Positions 12,701 through 27,900 of a stretch of 64,000 nt of DNA are shown piece by piece (position 1 is the first letter of the stretch; the number at the start of each line of letters is the position of its first letter). The DNA comes from Acholoe squamosa (Eukaryota > Annelida > Polychaeta > Phyllodocida > Polynoidae). The translations under genes and the position numbers were made by a program. Where the stretch lies: assembly GCA_949317995.1 (NCBI GenBank), contig OX439044.1, positions 19,368,641-19,432,640 of the forward strand, in the 5' to 3' direction. The notes below the pieces were generated by a model that did no database searches, was not told the origin of the DNA, and saw only the letters and a program-made list of their open reading frames with translations.

Positions 12701-15700
12701 CAATGGGGAATCTATTATATGGACTGGGTGAATGTTTTACAGATTTCTCCTTGGACATATAATCTGTGATAAAAACTATAGCCAATTTTACCCAACATTG
12801 CCAGAAGATACAGGTCACGTTTCATAGTGGAAACTGTTACCCTCAATGTTTAATACGTGTAGTCGTAGTAAATGCACTCGAATGAAGTGTAGTTGTTCAT
12901 AACAATCTGGATCACAGGGTCGGATCCAGGATTTTGAAAAGGGGGGGGCGCCCCTCATTTAGCCCCTAATTTTGGCTAAATTCTAGGGTAAAAAAGTTGG
13001 GTAAACTGTTAAGTACCGGGGAAAATGGGGGGGGGGCACGCCTTGGCGCCCCACCCCCTCTAAATCCGCCACTGATGATCATAAACCCTAATGGTAACTG
13101 ACTAGACTAGTACATGTAATCATAACAGAATCATTTCCATGTGTAAGTCAAGTCCAATTTAAGTTGTAAACTGTGGATTTATCACAGTCAGTTTTCTCTT
13201 TACAATCTTCTGACAGCCCCCCACGCTCCCCCTCTTCTCCAACATGACAGAACTTGTAGGTAAAAAGAATATGTAATGCAGTCTTGAGAAAAATTAAATT
13301 GCCTATTATTGGGGAGTAGTATTAGAGCCCAGGTGGTAGTATTAACCATGGCATGCGTTGGTTTGGCCTCAAGAGTCAATATGCTCTGAGGTACTCCAAG
13401 TGGTCGGTCTGCCCCTAAATCTCCTCATTCACATGTACATGCTGACTGACATGGTGATTTTGGAATCTGCCCCAGGCCGTCCAACCCTAATAATGACCAC
13501 ACTCCGTTCTAGCACGTGCTCAAGGTACACGCTCCGGTCAAGGGGTGACTATGGGGTGCTTACGGTAAAACTATAAAGGGGTTTCATATAATGAAGAAAT
13601 TGAAAACATTGATGTTACCATATCGTGTGGTCATTCAAACATAGATTATTAGAAAACTTCATTCACAGACGTAGGGAAAAAAATCATTCGTTATGGGTAG
13701 GGAGGCACAGGGAGGGGCACTCACGAGAGCTAAATGTTTTTCAATCATGATAAGTAAACTTATGAAATCATAATATATATTGTATGTGTGTGGACTTTGT
13801 GGAATTGCAAACACTGCATCAATTTTAAGCAAACCGTATGCCATTGTGATAGTTTGCAGATCATCAGTGAGCGTGTGTGATATATGATATCCCACACAAT
13901 CTGGGGCTCGGGTCATTGAAGGGGTAGCCGGTAGACTGACTGTTAACATGGCATGGTGCTGATCGTGCTGATAGTCATGATGGGTGTCTCAGGTAGGCCT
14001 AGACCGTCCAAGGGACCGTTGGGGAAGAGGTATTTGCAGCCCACCCCCACCACCTAGCAACCCAAACTTAGCCCCTTTTTCTCATGTTTTCTATTCTATA
14101 TTCATTCAACTAAAAAAGGATGGTCATTCAAGGTTTGTCAGGATTTCCTTCACCACTTCAGTGTGCCTGCAATGCCACCTCCTTAGTCTCCCCCCCCCCT
14201 TCTTTTTGATTCCTTCCCCTCACAACCTACCAATGTAAAATTCCATCTATTCCTCACTTTCTCTTTTCGATTCCCTTCTGCCCTCTCTCCCCAAATACCT
14301 TGGAGGGTGAAAGAATATCCCTCTCCCTCCCCATTCCCATTTCGTCCATGCACACATGATACCAGCTGTTCGTAGACAGCCCCACCCATTTATCACTCTC
14401 ACACTGACCACTGACCTCCCCACTGACCCCTACCTGTCCGCCTGTCACTCCCACTAGGTGCCGACACGCATCCAACTGCTCCACTCTCATAGCAGAATAC
14501 AGACTCTAAGATAAATATCATTTATGAGTATTATGGACTCAATGACTGGGAATGTGCTTAGAGTTTGCTGGATCCGGAAGTGAATGTGGCATAGTTCACC
14601 TGTTGTAGTAATGTGGGTACTGGCAAACATGAGTGTTGCATTTGCAGCATAATATAGGCCTGGTGCTCTCACAATTATGAGGCGGTATTGCCCTGCACTG
14701 AGAAAATAAAGTTACTCACTTGAGTCTAGATCCAGACTCAGGCAATGTCGCCAAAATGAGTATCACTTGAGACTCATCCTGATCCTTGCATGATACTCAG
14801 GCAAAACCAGAGTATCAAACAAGGACCATCCTCACGATCTGCCTGAGTATCATGCAAGGATCAGAGTGAGTCTCAAATGATACTCATTTTGGCAACATTG
14901 GCTGAGTCTGGATCTAGACTCAAGTGAGTACATGTAACTTTATTTTGTCAGTGTGAGAACAGTGTATTGTTATGGTATAAAGGGCCGGAGGTTTCCTTCT
15001 TTCACGGAAGAATAGGAACCAATTACATCCTATAATCATTGGGTATATAGTCTGATGTTATTGGGAACTGTCCCTTTTATATGTGTCACCAATTTAGGAA
15101 CCATTTATTGGGAGGGGGGCTATACATTTTAGTCATGATATAGAATCTAGATCCTTTAGATAACAAACGTGCTTACAGATTAGAGAGTGTTTAGTACATA
15201 TTACGCACGTATTACAGCCCATGCACAATAAGAATACTATTCAGAATCAGATTTTGATGCTAATAAAAAGTCAGGTGCGTAGACCCACATAAATCCTTAC
15301 CATCAACCCCATGTACGTGTATTTACAGCATAGATCTACAAATCTTAAGCACGATATGTGTTAGACGGGTTGCCTATTCTGTGAAACCAAGTCTACTCCT
15401 GAAGGAGTATCGTTTATGCATAACATGGCAGAAACTCAACGACCTCTGCATAACTGCTCAACATGCTTGGGGCTAGACTTGTCTTGTGCTCCTGGGACAA
15501 TGTCTGACCGTAACACTAATAACTAACGATTGTCAATCCTGATTTCACCTACATAACTTTCATTGCTTCATCAACTATTATTGTATGTTTTCAAAACTGT
15601 GCCAAAACATGTTTGGAGACAACTTATATAGGTAACCTTGGCTTGGATGATCACTCCCCCAGCACAACTTACATGTGGGATAGATGGAGTGTCATGTGAT

Positions 15701-18700
15701 ACCTTTTCTGAACCCTGGGGGCTTTTCTAGTGTATGGCCCCATGACCTGACATGTTTAGGGAATTATAACACATGATCTCACTAGGGTTACTGGGACTAT
15801 AAAATATATGAATTCCAGACATCCCACACCTGATTCTATCATGGTACACATGTGAAAATCATCAATGTTTCTTATGCATTGGAGTTCTGTAGCGTATTTT
15901 AATAGGAGGGAAAATTCACAAAATATTGAAAAATATAAAATGTTCATTCCTGCTATAAAAGACTAGAGGAGTTTCTCAGACACTTTAGCTAACACACGTT
16001 ATGAAGGATGATGTCCCAGTCCAGGCCGGCTGGCCACTTCCCCACTACGTCACACACAAGTAGGTTAGCTACAGTAAAAAGGCAAACTTGACATAAATCA
16101 TGCTATCTCCGAGGACGCCCTCAGGAGCTGATTGGGCCATCCCAGACCGGGTCTGGGTGTTTGAGGGCACTGCAGCCGGCTATATAGAATAGAGAGTAAA
16201 AAGACATGTTTGTTCTGGCCCAGGTTGAGCTTCTTTTTCCAGTGCAAGAGCATTACATATATTGAAGGGCAGGGTGTACTTATAGGCTATATGCCCCAGG
16301 CATGTAGTTTGGAGATGGATCTGGTCCCAGTCTGGGTACTATTCAGGTTATGGTGCCATCATATTCATGTCTATGGATGTATAACAGAATATGATTTGTT
16401 TTTATAAGGCACATTGTACTACGTAAGGTAATATGTGTAGAGTCTGTTATCATAATATTCTGTTCCAAGAAGGGTTTTAACAATTATATAAGTTATGTAG
16501 TTTGCCCAATGCATTCTAGGAAAATACCATTACATGTAGAACTATTATAGGCCCTATAGAGAGGCACTTTAAATGTAGTTATACTTTATTTGTAACATTG
16601 ATGACATGATATTTCTATTCCTGAATTCAGTAAGTTGCATGCTTCTGTCTTTCACATTTTCAGGATAGGATTATGAAAGAAATCCAGCATATAGTGAACC
16701 AAAGTAGACCCCTTCCCTTTGTAGCCATGTTCAAGAGTATAATTTGATCAGCCACTGCCTCGCTGTGTTTATTGAATAAGCGGCACACCAGACTATTGGG
16801 AATGTCGATGTATATACCACTTTGTCCAACTATGCTGAAGTTTCCAGACTATTAACATGTTCACAAAGGACGTTACTTAAAGAATACAGTACTTGGAAAT
16901 CTATATAATGTCTAAAGGTTTAAGAATTCAGAATGATTTTGAGAGGGCATTATAGAGAACTTTTGGTATCCCTATACATATATAACTCAGCATATGTGCA
17001 ATCCTTTTGAACTTTAACTCGAACGATTGGGAAATGACCCACAAAAGCTACACAAAGTGGACAGCAAAACAAGAGGAGAGAAAATGGACTATTTTTCCCT
17101 TTTGTCCATTTGCCCTCGCCACAGTTAGCATCCTTGATGTAACACTGGTCCCGGAAAATAAATAATGGTTACAACAGAGGCCATCAACGCTGTTAGTTAA
17201 CTTTACCCCTGGGGGTGCTCTTCTAGCTAAGGATGTGTGTGGATAGTCTCAGGAGGGATCGTCTCATGGGTGCTATTCTTTGCACTGAGAATCTCTGTGG
17301 AGAGTGTAGACACCAGGTTATGTCAACTGACCAGTGTCGAGATATGGTGTCTAGATCACTAGTGCTCTCATATGAATTGCCTCTTCAAATTGGAAGAATT
17401 GCACTGGATAGTAATCCATCTGTTTCCTTCCAACCTCGGAACAACTACAGGTACGGATGGATAAGAAGATATATAGGATTGATTCTTGGTGATGCTATCA
17501 AAGGAAATACTCTTGCTCCATAATTTCGTTTGGGAAAATCACTTTCAAAACAATGACGTAAAAAATAACCGTTTTGTAAGTATGAACTATTTGTCGGGCG
17601 GCTTGGGATGGCAATGTGTGAGGAAAGTCAAAATACGACCTTATTTTGTCATAATAAATCTGGCAGCATGGTGAGTGAGTGACATGTTAACCATAATAAT
17701 GGTTATACTGTAACAGGGTATCAGAACTGGGATTTTTCTCCTCACACACACACTTGTACTAATACTACTCAGCTGTAGAGCAAGCTCTGCATTGCTCTCT
17801 TTAAGGAGCTGCTACAAACCTGTTCTCTAATAGAGCTAAGCCCATTAAATTTCCTCTCCTGGAAGATCTCCCTTTACTGTATTTTTGTTTGTTTTAGCTT
17901 TTCTTTTCATATCAAATTTGACCACAGTTCAGGTTATCAAAAGCTGCCTTTAATTTGTACCAGTAACCATTTTTTAACAAATTGGTTTCCAAGTGGCATA
18001 ATAATGAGAGCCTTAGATATAGGCATCTTAACTAGTATGGTCGAAATTCATTGATTAATCTTATTTTCAAGTGATCGCCCCAAATCTGCAATCCCTGGTA
18101 TACCAAATTGAGCTCTTGAACTATGTGTCTGTTGAATTTGATTTGAAAAATAGGATCTTGTAATTAGGCTTCCTGGTGACACAGTTAACTTTCATTTGCC
18201 TTGCTGAGTTAGCAACTGCAGTTACCCCTGTATTATTTGTCAGCTGGATGTAGATGGGTGGTGTCCTGCCTGGACACGGCCTGCTGGTAACCTGCTGTAA
18301 CCTTGTTGTTGTGGGAAACCACCACCAGCTGGGGCTGATGGATGCGACATGGAGAGTCCAGGGCCCTAAAATATCAGCCATCACTAAAACAGAGGAGAGC
18401 AAACCTAGGAGGAACTGATAGGGAACCCGGACATGACTTTTCTCCATTTTGCATGTTTTGTATGAGAAAAGCTGTATATTCTTGCTTCCTTATTATTAGA
18501 CCCCCTGTGTAAAGTCCATACATATTACATGTGCTGGATATATGTATTTGGAATTATCTCATATCTCTGCAGTTTTCAGGGTAGAATAGGTTTTCATAAG
18601 AAGGATTCATTGTTTCCTGCTTTTCAATTTCTGAGACCTATCAATAAAAAGAGTTGCAGTTGAATATGAACTATTATTTGAAGTGCCTTTCTCTTCTTAG

Positions 18701-21700
18701 TCTCTCAATATTTATATAATGGATATGGTTTTATAGTTGACATAATCGTTATAATCGTCATTATATATGTCTAAGCATAGACCCCCAATGGAAGCCCTAT
18801 ACATTTATTACTGAGCAGGCTCCGACGCCCTCATGTCTAGGATGAAGGTTGTAAATGGGTTCTGTACGTTTACCCCTATTATCCGACGTGTCTGTCGCCA
18901 TAGAAACTGCCATAAACAATGAGAAAAGGGGAGGACTCAAGTAGGGTCGTGCCATTCAACTTAGTGTCCTTGGCCGTGCCTTAGAAATGTTACAAGGTCA
19001 AACCTTAGTGTTTACAAGGTCGCGACAAGGTCATGACTGGGTCTTTATAAGGTCAGGGCTAAGGCGTGATCAGATCAGTGAAGCCAAGTAGTGCACATCC
19101 GATGGTCAAGGGTTGGTTGGTAATGCTTAGCTCGTCCTTGTGTCATTAGCTCTGTCAATGTCATTTAGAGTCTTTGCAATAAGGCAACCCCCAATAAGTT
19201 TACAATTTCAGCTTGTAACTTGGCTGTTACTACCAATCCATCTGCACATAAATACGGTAGTACAAGAAAGGCAATCAGATATCAAGACTAAAATCAGAGA
19301 ACTATGCTCATTTTAACCATGAACTATTTTGGAAAATGATGTGTTGAGACCCGCATCGTAGCAATAAGTAGCACTGGCACCCCTAAACCCAGCTCTAACA
19401 TGTAGAATGCCAGCTCCATCTGATAAGGCATATGGAGTTGTAAAGGGGATGGAAGCAGTCATATGTAATACTACCCACATAACAGGGAGCCCTTTATTGT
19501 GACAACTAGATATGCTTATCGCGATCAGCTATGATAGTGCTTAAGCTTCTTGTTTATCCATCCTGCAGCATTTCATTTGGTATTGAGAAATACGATGTAA
19601 AAGTCCCTTGGAATTCGATGGGGTATCCCTATACATATCTGCCCTAAATATGACAGTGTCAGCCCCACCAGAAGTGTGGGTTATGGCCCTTTGTGTGAGA
19701 GATTGTGGTTGTCATGTCATGTAGCCCTCATGGCACCCTGTTGGTGCTAAACGCTACATGCTGGTAACAATTCCAGTAGTGGGGAGGGGGTGGTGCCCAC
19801 CCCTGTCAGCGCAGTCCTGTCACACACAGCAGAAACATCAAAGAGGAATCCCTTATCTATATAATTGGGTATGTGAAATGGACGCTGAGCATAGGCACTT
19901 TTTTTTCTGCCTTCCAATTATCAATATGTCAAAATCGGATACGTTTCAGACCATTTCCAAGCAAGCATATGCACAGTACTTCGTGTGTATGGACATTCTA
20001 GTTTTTCTTTAAAGAGTTGATCATACTTATGATATTGAGATTAGTATATCTACTAGCTGGGCAGGACATAAGTCGGATTCATGTGGATTCTGAATAGTTA
20101 ATCCTATTCCCTGTCTCTATGGTGTACCCCTAGTGTGAGCTTTGTGCCTATCGTTCACAGCCTACCTGTAAATAAACATTGATTATAGTAGAGATAATCC
20201 CTCCTCCTGATTCCACTACTAATAGAAGCCTACTGAGCGTGCTCTATCCCACCTCTAGGGGTACCATTATAGGCTCCTTGATCCTATCAATCAGCTTTAA
20301 GGTCATTAATCGCATTAAACCTAATTAGTACTTATCGATTAATGGGTCCAAATGTTCGTGGGAACATTGCACTCTACATAGTAGGTCTAATTTAGGATGA
20401 TATTATTATTATTGAAAACTCCTCTGGGATGATGATTAGCAGTATTCAAACATATCATATAGTGGTTCACAATGTTCACGACGACAGGTTCTAAATTTTC
20501 GGATCGAATCGAATCACTGGTCTTTCTGACCGACTGACCCTGCTCTAACAGCCCTGACAGAAAGGGGGATTCCTACTTATCAGGTGGGGAACACACTCAT
20601 TATAGTGCTTCTAATCTCAGTGTAGTGGATCCTATTATTTGAATTGAGCATCGCTAAGTTATGTCAACAGTGTAATCTCATTCTCCACCAGCAAAATAAT
20701 TCATACAGGGTAGGTCTATTTCTCGCCCCTGGTGAAAAGCCTGTGAAGGAAATTGAGTTCACAATGCTGCGGGGTCAAGGACGCTAAAAAGATCCCAGAT
20801 CCAATCTCTGGAACGAGCAACTCTACTGGGAATGGCACCCCAGACCCATGAGGTCAGTGGGTCATGCTTTCCTTCTTCTGTGACTCATTCTGACTTGGGA
20901 GATAATTCTGGCGATAAGCAGGAAAGAAATTGTCCCAAATTGCCCCCAACAAGCACGACTCTGAGATAGGGAGACTGTGGTCGGATGCGAGCTTTCAGAC
21001 CTGCCTAGTACCCTTGCTGATAACATATCAGACAGTGGCCCAACATAACCCTGTTATCATGGACACCCACTGTATATGTGATTATTCCAATGGTGACCAT
21101 CTACAGACTGCACACCTATGTATATATAATGTAGGAATCAATTCTGTCATGCATGAATAGCATAATACAAAGGCTATACTTCTGATGAATATAAGCAATG
21201 AATGACATGAATCCACTCCTTGAATAGTAAGTGGGGATTGTGGTATGTAATTGTGAGGTTTGACTCACATAGGCAGAAAGTGGGCATTAAATATTCTTAT
21301 CTTAATTTTCAACGAGCACGTATGATGCATTTACTTAGTCAGATAGCATTGCAGAATCTAAGTGTTAATTCTTCATGATTCCTCCATGGTGCAACAGGAC
21401 GTGATGCTGCTGCAGTGGTGGTGGTGGTGGTTGGCAGCATGCATTGGCTTGGTCAGACAGGGGTCAGCTGATGGGGGGCGGGGGGGGGGGGTCAGCAGCC
21501 AGTCTTCTTATCACTGTGTCAGGGCCTGCAACTAGAATACCACTGTTACCATGGCAACTGTGATATATGGAGACATTGACGAGTCCATGTTCAAATTGAC
21601 ATAACCTGGGTGGATTCGTGTGAGGAGTGAGTGAGTAATAGATGTTTAACGCTATTTTGACAGCTAAGGTAATATTTATGATGAGAACTACATTACACAA

Positions 21701-24700
21701 TTTCACAGAGGGATGTGCCCGTGCATATTTTGGGCACTACATACATCCGTGCGGATAGGAAATAAGAGATATAGACCCTTTTAAGTGGGCTAGGTCTAAG
21801 GAAGCCCGATGGTGTGAGGATGGTGTCTGTGAAAAAGAGTTACAGTAAAACTTGGTTACAACGAACTAGTTGTCACAGCCTTAAAAAATTCGTTATAACC
21901 AAATTTCGTTGTAACCAAGTTTAGCACTTCAGGAAGATTTAATGATAGGTAGAGTAAAATCAAGTTATACAGGCTAACAATGTCTGTTATAATGAAATTC
22001 TGGTTATAAAATGCATATGGTTTTCTCCCAATTTTCTCCCCTACTGCTGTCTGCTAAATAAGTTCCTTTATAGCAACCATATAATAAAAACATGTACAAT
22101 AATGTTTAGGCTTTCTCAAATGTGGTGAAGGTGGGGAGGGGATTCAGCCTCACTGCCCCATCATACCCCCCCCCCCCCCCCGGGAAACTTCAGAGGGCCA
22201 GAGGTCCCCTCATACACCTGTCCAAACTTCTCCCACCTCTCCTGCTGCTCAGACTACACTGATAAAAATAGAGTCTAATATCTTAGTCAGTAGTGACTAA
22301 CTTAAGATAGTCAAATGATAGTGCGATTTTTGGCTATCCCTCTATAGTCACCTGTGACTAACTTAAGTTAGTCATATAGTCAATACATAGTCATGCCTTT
22401 AATCTATTGAAATAGTCCTTAGTCAGATGACTATCATTTTGTTGCTAAGCAACATTTAGTTAGTAAATATGACTCATATATACAGTCAGTACTGACTATA
22501 CCTACAAGCAAACATTCATCCAATCAAAGATGGCTGCCATATGCCTTCCCATTGATGAACAGTTTGAACCCAAAATAACTATTATTATACTGCAATGGCC
22601 ACAAATATCACACCAAATAGTTAACTTACCTATCCATTAATGGCCAGACATATTGAGTTTCCATGGATGGACAGGTTGAGATGATGATTTGGCCTGATTA
22701 TAATTGTCTCCTCTTAGTCCAGGCAACCATAAATATGTCCTCTTTCTGGATGATGGTTTTTGTGCACAGAAACCTGTGACATCATCAATCTGTGAGCTCT
22801 ACATATAGTCAAATTGACTATCTTTCTGACTAATATGTGACTAAGGTATATAGTCATGTGACTATGGGGCTCAGAATATGTGGGTATAGTCACTACTGAC
22901 TATAGGTTTTATTATCAGTGTAGCTCTAGAGGCGGGTGACACATTCCCCTCCCTCCCCCACCTCTCCTGCCGCTCAGACTAGCTCTAGGGGCGGGTGACA
23001 CCTTCCCCTCACTCCCCCACCTCTCCAGCCGCTCAGACTAGCTCTAGGGGCGGGTGACACCTTCCCCTCACTCCCCCCACCTCTCCTGCCGCTCAGACTA
23101 GCTCCAGGGGAGCATTTATATTATATTTTCCAACTTTAGAGTTCCAAATAACTTCGTTATAAGCAAGTGTATGTCTAAAGTACTTCCTTGTAACCAAGTT
23201 CCTTTACTATAGAAATGTATGAGACAAATTTGTGATTGGGCATTTTTGTTTGTTATATCCAAATTTCGTTGTAAGGGAGTTTGTTATAACCAAGTTTCAC
23301 TGTATCTGGTTTGCAGTTGGTCTGCAATCATGCACGCATTACTTCATGATAGTAATCAATGATATTTGATATTTGTATACAGTCCTGGAGACAATCTTCC
23401 CATTTATGTTGAAAATGGAATCAGGTTAATTTCAAATGCTGGCTGTTCTAAAATACAAAAGAAATGTAGAGAATTAGGCTGACCAAGAAGATGGCGTCAT
23501 TCTATTGACATATCCTGGTACAATGTAGTGTAGGTTAGAAGAATGACGCCAAACAATTGATTGTGAGGTAGGTGTTCCTAGGCCATGTACACTGTTCAGA
23601 CCTCCTGTCCCGTTCCTGATTAGGTCGACTTCATTCTTTATCACATAGTCAACTCGCTGACATCTCAATCAAGTCTGACAAAGGTCTTACATTCTAAAGC
23701 CATTTCCTTCTATTATCGTTTAGGATTAGGCATCGGCTAGCCTAAAACCTCTTATAAAGATAGAGTTTGGTTGTTTTTTTCTCTCTATCTTTCTCGTGTG
23801 GTTGATGCTGACACCCCGGGTTGACACATGTTGGGCAATGGTATTCAAATGGATGTAAAAATTAACTGTCTATGGCAAGAGAAAACGAAGTTAATTTGAA
23901 TCAAGTTACCGACCGTCACGTGCCCCTTTTGTGCTCTGAAGCCCCCTACATTGACATTGTTGTATGTTCTCCTCACAATACACTGCAGCCAGGCTACGTC
24001 CTTTTTTCTGTCCCAAAATGTGTGGTTCCGGTAACACGAGATGTTATCTAGTGTCCAAGTAAAAATACACAAGTGGTCATAAAAAAACATCAGCGACACC
24101 CAATAGACTTACAGACCATATCAGATGTTATTTGTGCGGTATACCTTTTATCCTAGAATGCTTTTACACTGGCGAAAATAGACAATATGAAAATATATGT
24201 CCATCTTATGCAATTCAATACAGGTATTGTGAGGATGCACTGAACAACCCCTGTGTTAGAAATATCACCGTGGATCCCTACCACCAATCACCAAATTTAA
24301 CGCTAGTCTGAACCCTGGATACTACTTTTATGGGATGACATAAAAAGGGACACCCACAATAGAAGCCCCAATTCCCAATATTCATGGCAATGCCCCTATA
24401 TCGACAGCATGGAATTTCGATTGCCTCATCACATTTGAATTGTGGGCCTCTGTTTCCATGGCAGCAGCTGTATTTTGAGTGATTTATAGTTACTATAGCA
24501 ACGGCAGTATTGAGCTATTGACATCTAGCATTACTGAGTGACACAATGAGTGGTGTTTTGTCTGGACATCTGCCTCAACAATAGGTGTGTGGAAGGGGGG
24601 GGGGGGTCTTGATGATGATGGGGGGTCTGGGTGGTTGGGGCCAGGTGGGCGATATCAGGTGAAGTAGCAGGAAGGTAGATAGATGGTGGTTTAATTGACT

Positions 24701-24867
24701 GCTCTGCACCTCATTTATAAGGAATCACTATGGAAGTTGGGTTTGGGGATGCTAATGGCTATTTCAGGAGTTAGTCTGATGATGCACCCCTAGTTCTATC
24801 AGATAGGGTATAGAAATGAAAGATATTAATGCATAAGAAATATTGTTGTCCTAACATGCCTAGTTAA

Positions 24868-24933
<66 letters not shown>

Positions 24934-27900
24934 TTGTGGGGTGTATAAATGCATGTTAACATGTTTGATGATAAAGAGGACGATTACACTTTGTTGTCAT
25001 CCCTTATCAATCTTTAGATTGGAGAAGACAATTCCAATGTTGTACATGTATGTAAATATGCCACATCAGTGGAGATTCCCCACTAGAAGGGTAATAACAA
25101 TGCCTTTATTCTAGTTCCAAGGTAGATTTGTAAGAATCTAAATGGTAGAAATAAAATGTCATACTCAAATGTGTTTGCTATAACCGAGTTTCACTGCATT
25201 CATGTTAAATGGCTGTCCATGTTCTCTCTCTCTCTACCTCTCTCTACCTCTCTCTTTACCTCTCTCTCTACCTCTCTCTCTACCTCTACCTCTCTCTCTA
25301 CCTCTCTCTCTACCTCTCTCTCTACCTCTCCATCTCTACCTCTCTCTCTACCTCTCTCTCTACCTCTCTCTCTCCCTCTCTCTCTCTACCTCTCTCTCTA
25401 CCTCTCTCTCTCTCTACCTCTCTCTCTCTACCTCTCTCTATTTAGAGCTTCTAGGATGAGAACTCTCCCTATGGGGAGCAGCCTTGATATGTCAATATGT
25501 GATCTAGCTCGTGAGTGGATTGTGGATTCTCTGGGCACACACAGGGTGCTATCGGCAGTCATTGGGAGCGTCCACAGTCATATCTCTAATCTTATCACCA
25601 CAGTGGGGTTAGACCAGCAATACCTAGTGGCGAGTAGTTTATGGTATTTCTACTGATTCAGGGATTTACCACTCTGGCCCTGCACCACAACAGAGATTTA
25701 CATCTCAGTCCATTAAAGAAAAAGAAGATATCATGCTCTCATAAGCAGTCTGGATTTTTACTTGTTACATTTGTGCTTGTTCGTATATTGGGCATGAAAT
25801 ATAATAAGCAGTGACTTAGAGGCCCCCGAGGTGTGGTAATCGTCCTCCAGATATGGGTGATTAATTCGCCACTGAATAAGATATCATCGTCTACACCTCT
25901 ACTTCCCACTATCCATAGGCTCTCCTCTATTGCCTTCAATTCCCTTCAGGTTTGTGTGCCTTAATCAACTCATGAGACCAACATTGGAGGTCCTTGCTAG
26001 ACTCTTTCCATTCAATACGGTCTGGCTGCTGGCTTGGTGGACTGTAAAGTCGATATCAGAGGACAAACAAAGAGATATCGTGATGAATCTACCCCTAGTG
26101 AATGTAATGAATATTGAAGACCATGTCCTGCAGTTGACAGAAAATTGAATCATTATATTGTATTGATATAACATTGTCCTTGTGCGGTTAGAATAAGAAA
26201 CAGTTACTTGGAATCTCACACACATAAATCGGTGATTTTCTAGCAGTCTGTTCCAGTTCCTGTTAAAGTCAGATAAATGTCATTTTGAAGTGAGGATGGT
26301 AATAAAGCAGGACATGGTCTGAGTGACTCATGAGCTGCTCCTCAAGTGCATTCATGTAACTCAACCAGGATGGAGCTGCTCACAGAATGGTAGGTGCCCC
26401 TGGGGGAGGGATAATGAGACACTACATAGCTGTCTTATTGAAAAGGCTGGCAGGTTTCCAGTGCGGATATTGGGCATTTGTGCCTTTATATTAGTCATTA
26501 CATGGTGGTGCAATATTAGCTGATTAGTATGGATTATATCTGGGGACCACTCAAAGAGTCCACGCCATCCCTTGATTGGTTTAGGTCCGTGGTATGCATG
26601 AAATGCTGAGTTCCTGTGCTCCCCCACCCACAGTGTTCACACCTAAACGCCATTCAATATCAATACATTACACATTTCATATATTACTTATAAAGCATCT
26701 TTTATGTGTGTAAACCAGGAAAAAATATGTAGGCCCAAGTACACATATGTACCTGTATAAAGATGTAATGTTCACTATACAAATCAGGTTCAGGAACTTT
26801 GCCAATCCATTATGTCTACCCAAAGCTCAGAATACGCTAAGTTCAACAGTAAAAAGGGGTCTAGACGGACTTAGGCCTATACCCCACCAGGTGTAGCATG
26901 TAATTACAAAATAGTGTGGCACATGTACAAAGGCACATGGGGCTACACATCTACTTGTACACCTGGGATCCAGGTACCAACAGCAGCAAACACAGCTGAC
27001 ACCCTCCTCCTCCTCACCCTCCATGTAGGTCAGGGTGAGCACACACTACTCTGGTACTGGATGAGGATTACTGAAGTCATGTCTCTATTGGTGTCAGGAC
27101 ATAACACTTCAAACATCCCCTCCTAACATGTTTAGATTATAATACTGAAGTGGGGAAAACTTCTTGTATGAGTTCTTTCTGTCACCTAAACCTATATAGC
27201 TCTTCAAATGACAGCCATCTCCATGAGTTATACTGTACATTGTAGTCAAGTTAGCATGGGGCATTTTTCAGCATTGAGGTAGCCTTTACATTTCTCTAGA
27301 TAGATATGACACTTTACGTAAGTGAATTTTAGAATCCTGAAGAGCAACCGTTGAAGGCCCGAGCATCATAACGGCTTCGCCGAGCTCGGAGACAGGTTAT
27401 GTTTTTACATAATTTCTGTGAACCTTAATAAAACACTTAAAAACTTCAGGCAAACTAAGGAGCATGATTGTCTTATATTTCTTCCATGTTTTCATGTAGG
27501 TGATTTGGGTCACTGTGACTAGGGACCAGTTTTCCTTAATGACATGTATTTCCTGATGCCCTAGCACAACCCCCATCCCACCCCCCCCCCCCCCCTAATA
27601 CCTCAGATACTGGAGAGCACGTAACAAGTTGTGTTGTTTTGTGTAATGTTTTGCCATAGACCCAACTACCACCATTCCCACATCCACCTCCCACCTGCCA
27701 GCCTGATTGGGGTTCACATGGGGCTCTGGGGGTGAGCAGACAGGTAGGAGTTGGGTGAAAGAGCCCGGCCACTGTAGACGGTATGAGGGGCATATGGTCT
27801 CGCTATGGGGACAACTTGTAGCCCCAAAACTAATTTCCTGCCAGCAAGCATCCCTGGAAATTCCCAGCAGCCTTGCTGTTAGGGGTTTTATTATGACGTC

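Larger units (their letters stand above)
21843..23302. mobile_element. pogo/Tigger-like non-autonomous transposon, interrupted
   Basis: Terminal inverted repeats CAGTAAAACTTGGTTACAAC (left) and, inverted, CAGTGAAACTTGGTTATAAC (right) are flanked by TA on both sides (21841-21842 and 23303-23304). CAGT ends, the AACTTGGTTATAAC motif and TA targets are typical of pogo/Tigger elements of the Tc1/mariner group (family knowledge). Additional TTCGTTATAACC/TTCGTTGTAACC motifs lie inside both halves. No transposase frame remains. The element is split by a 59-bp-period minisatellite and a nested MITE (22257-22920). A fragment of the same right end lies at about 25175-25196. Confidence 0.7.

Noticed and set aside
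17233..17523. 96-codon frame with several Cys
   Set aside because: Cys spacing fits no known finger or domain; no paired splice sites convincing enough to be an exon.
25156..25656. 166-codon frame and overlapping frames in two other registers
   Set aside because: They read through the CTCTCTAC microsatellite, which lacks stops in every frame; Leu/Ser/Thr/Tyr repeats are not a gene.
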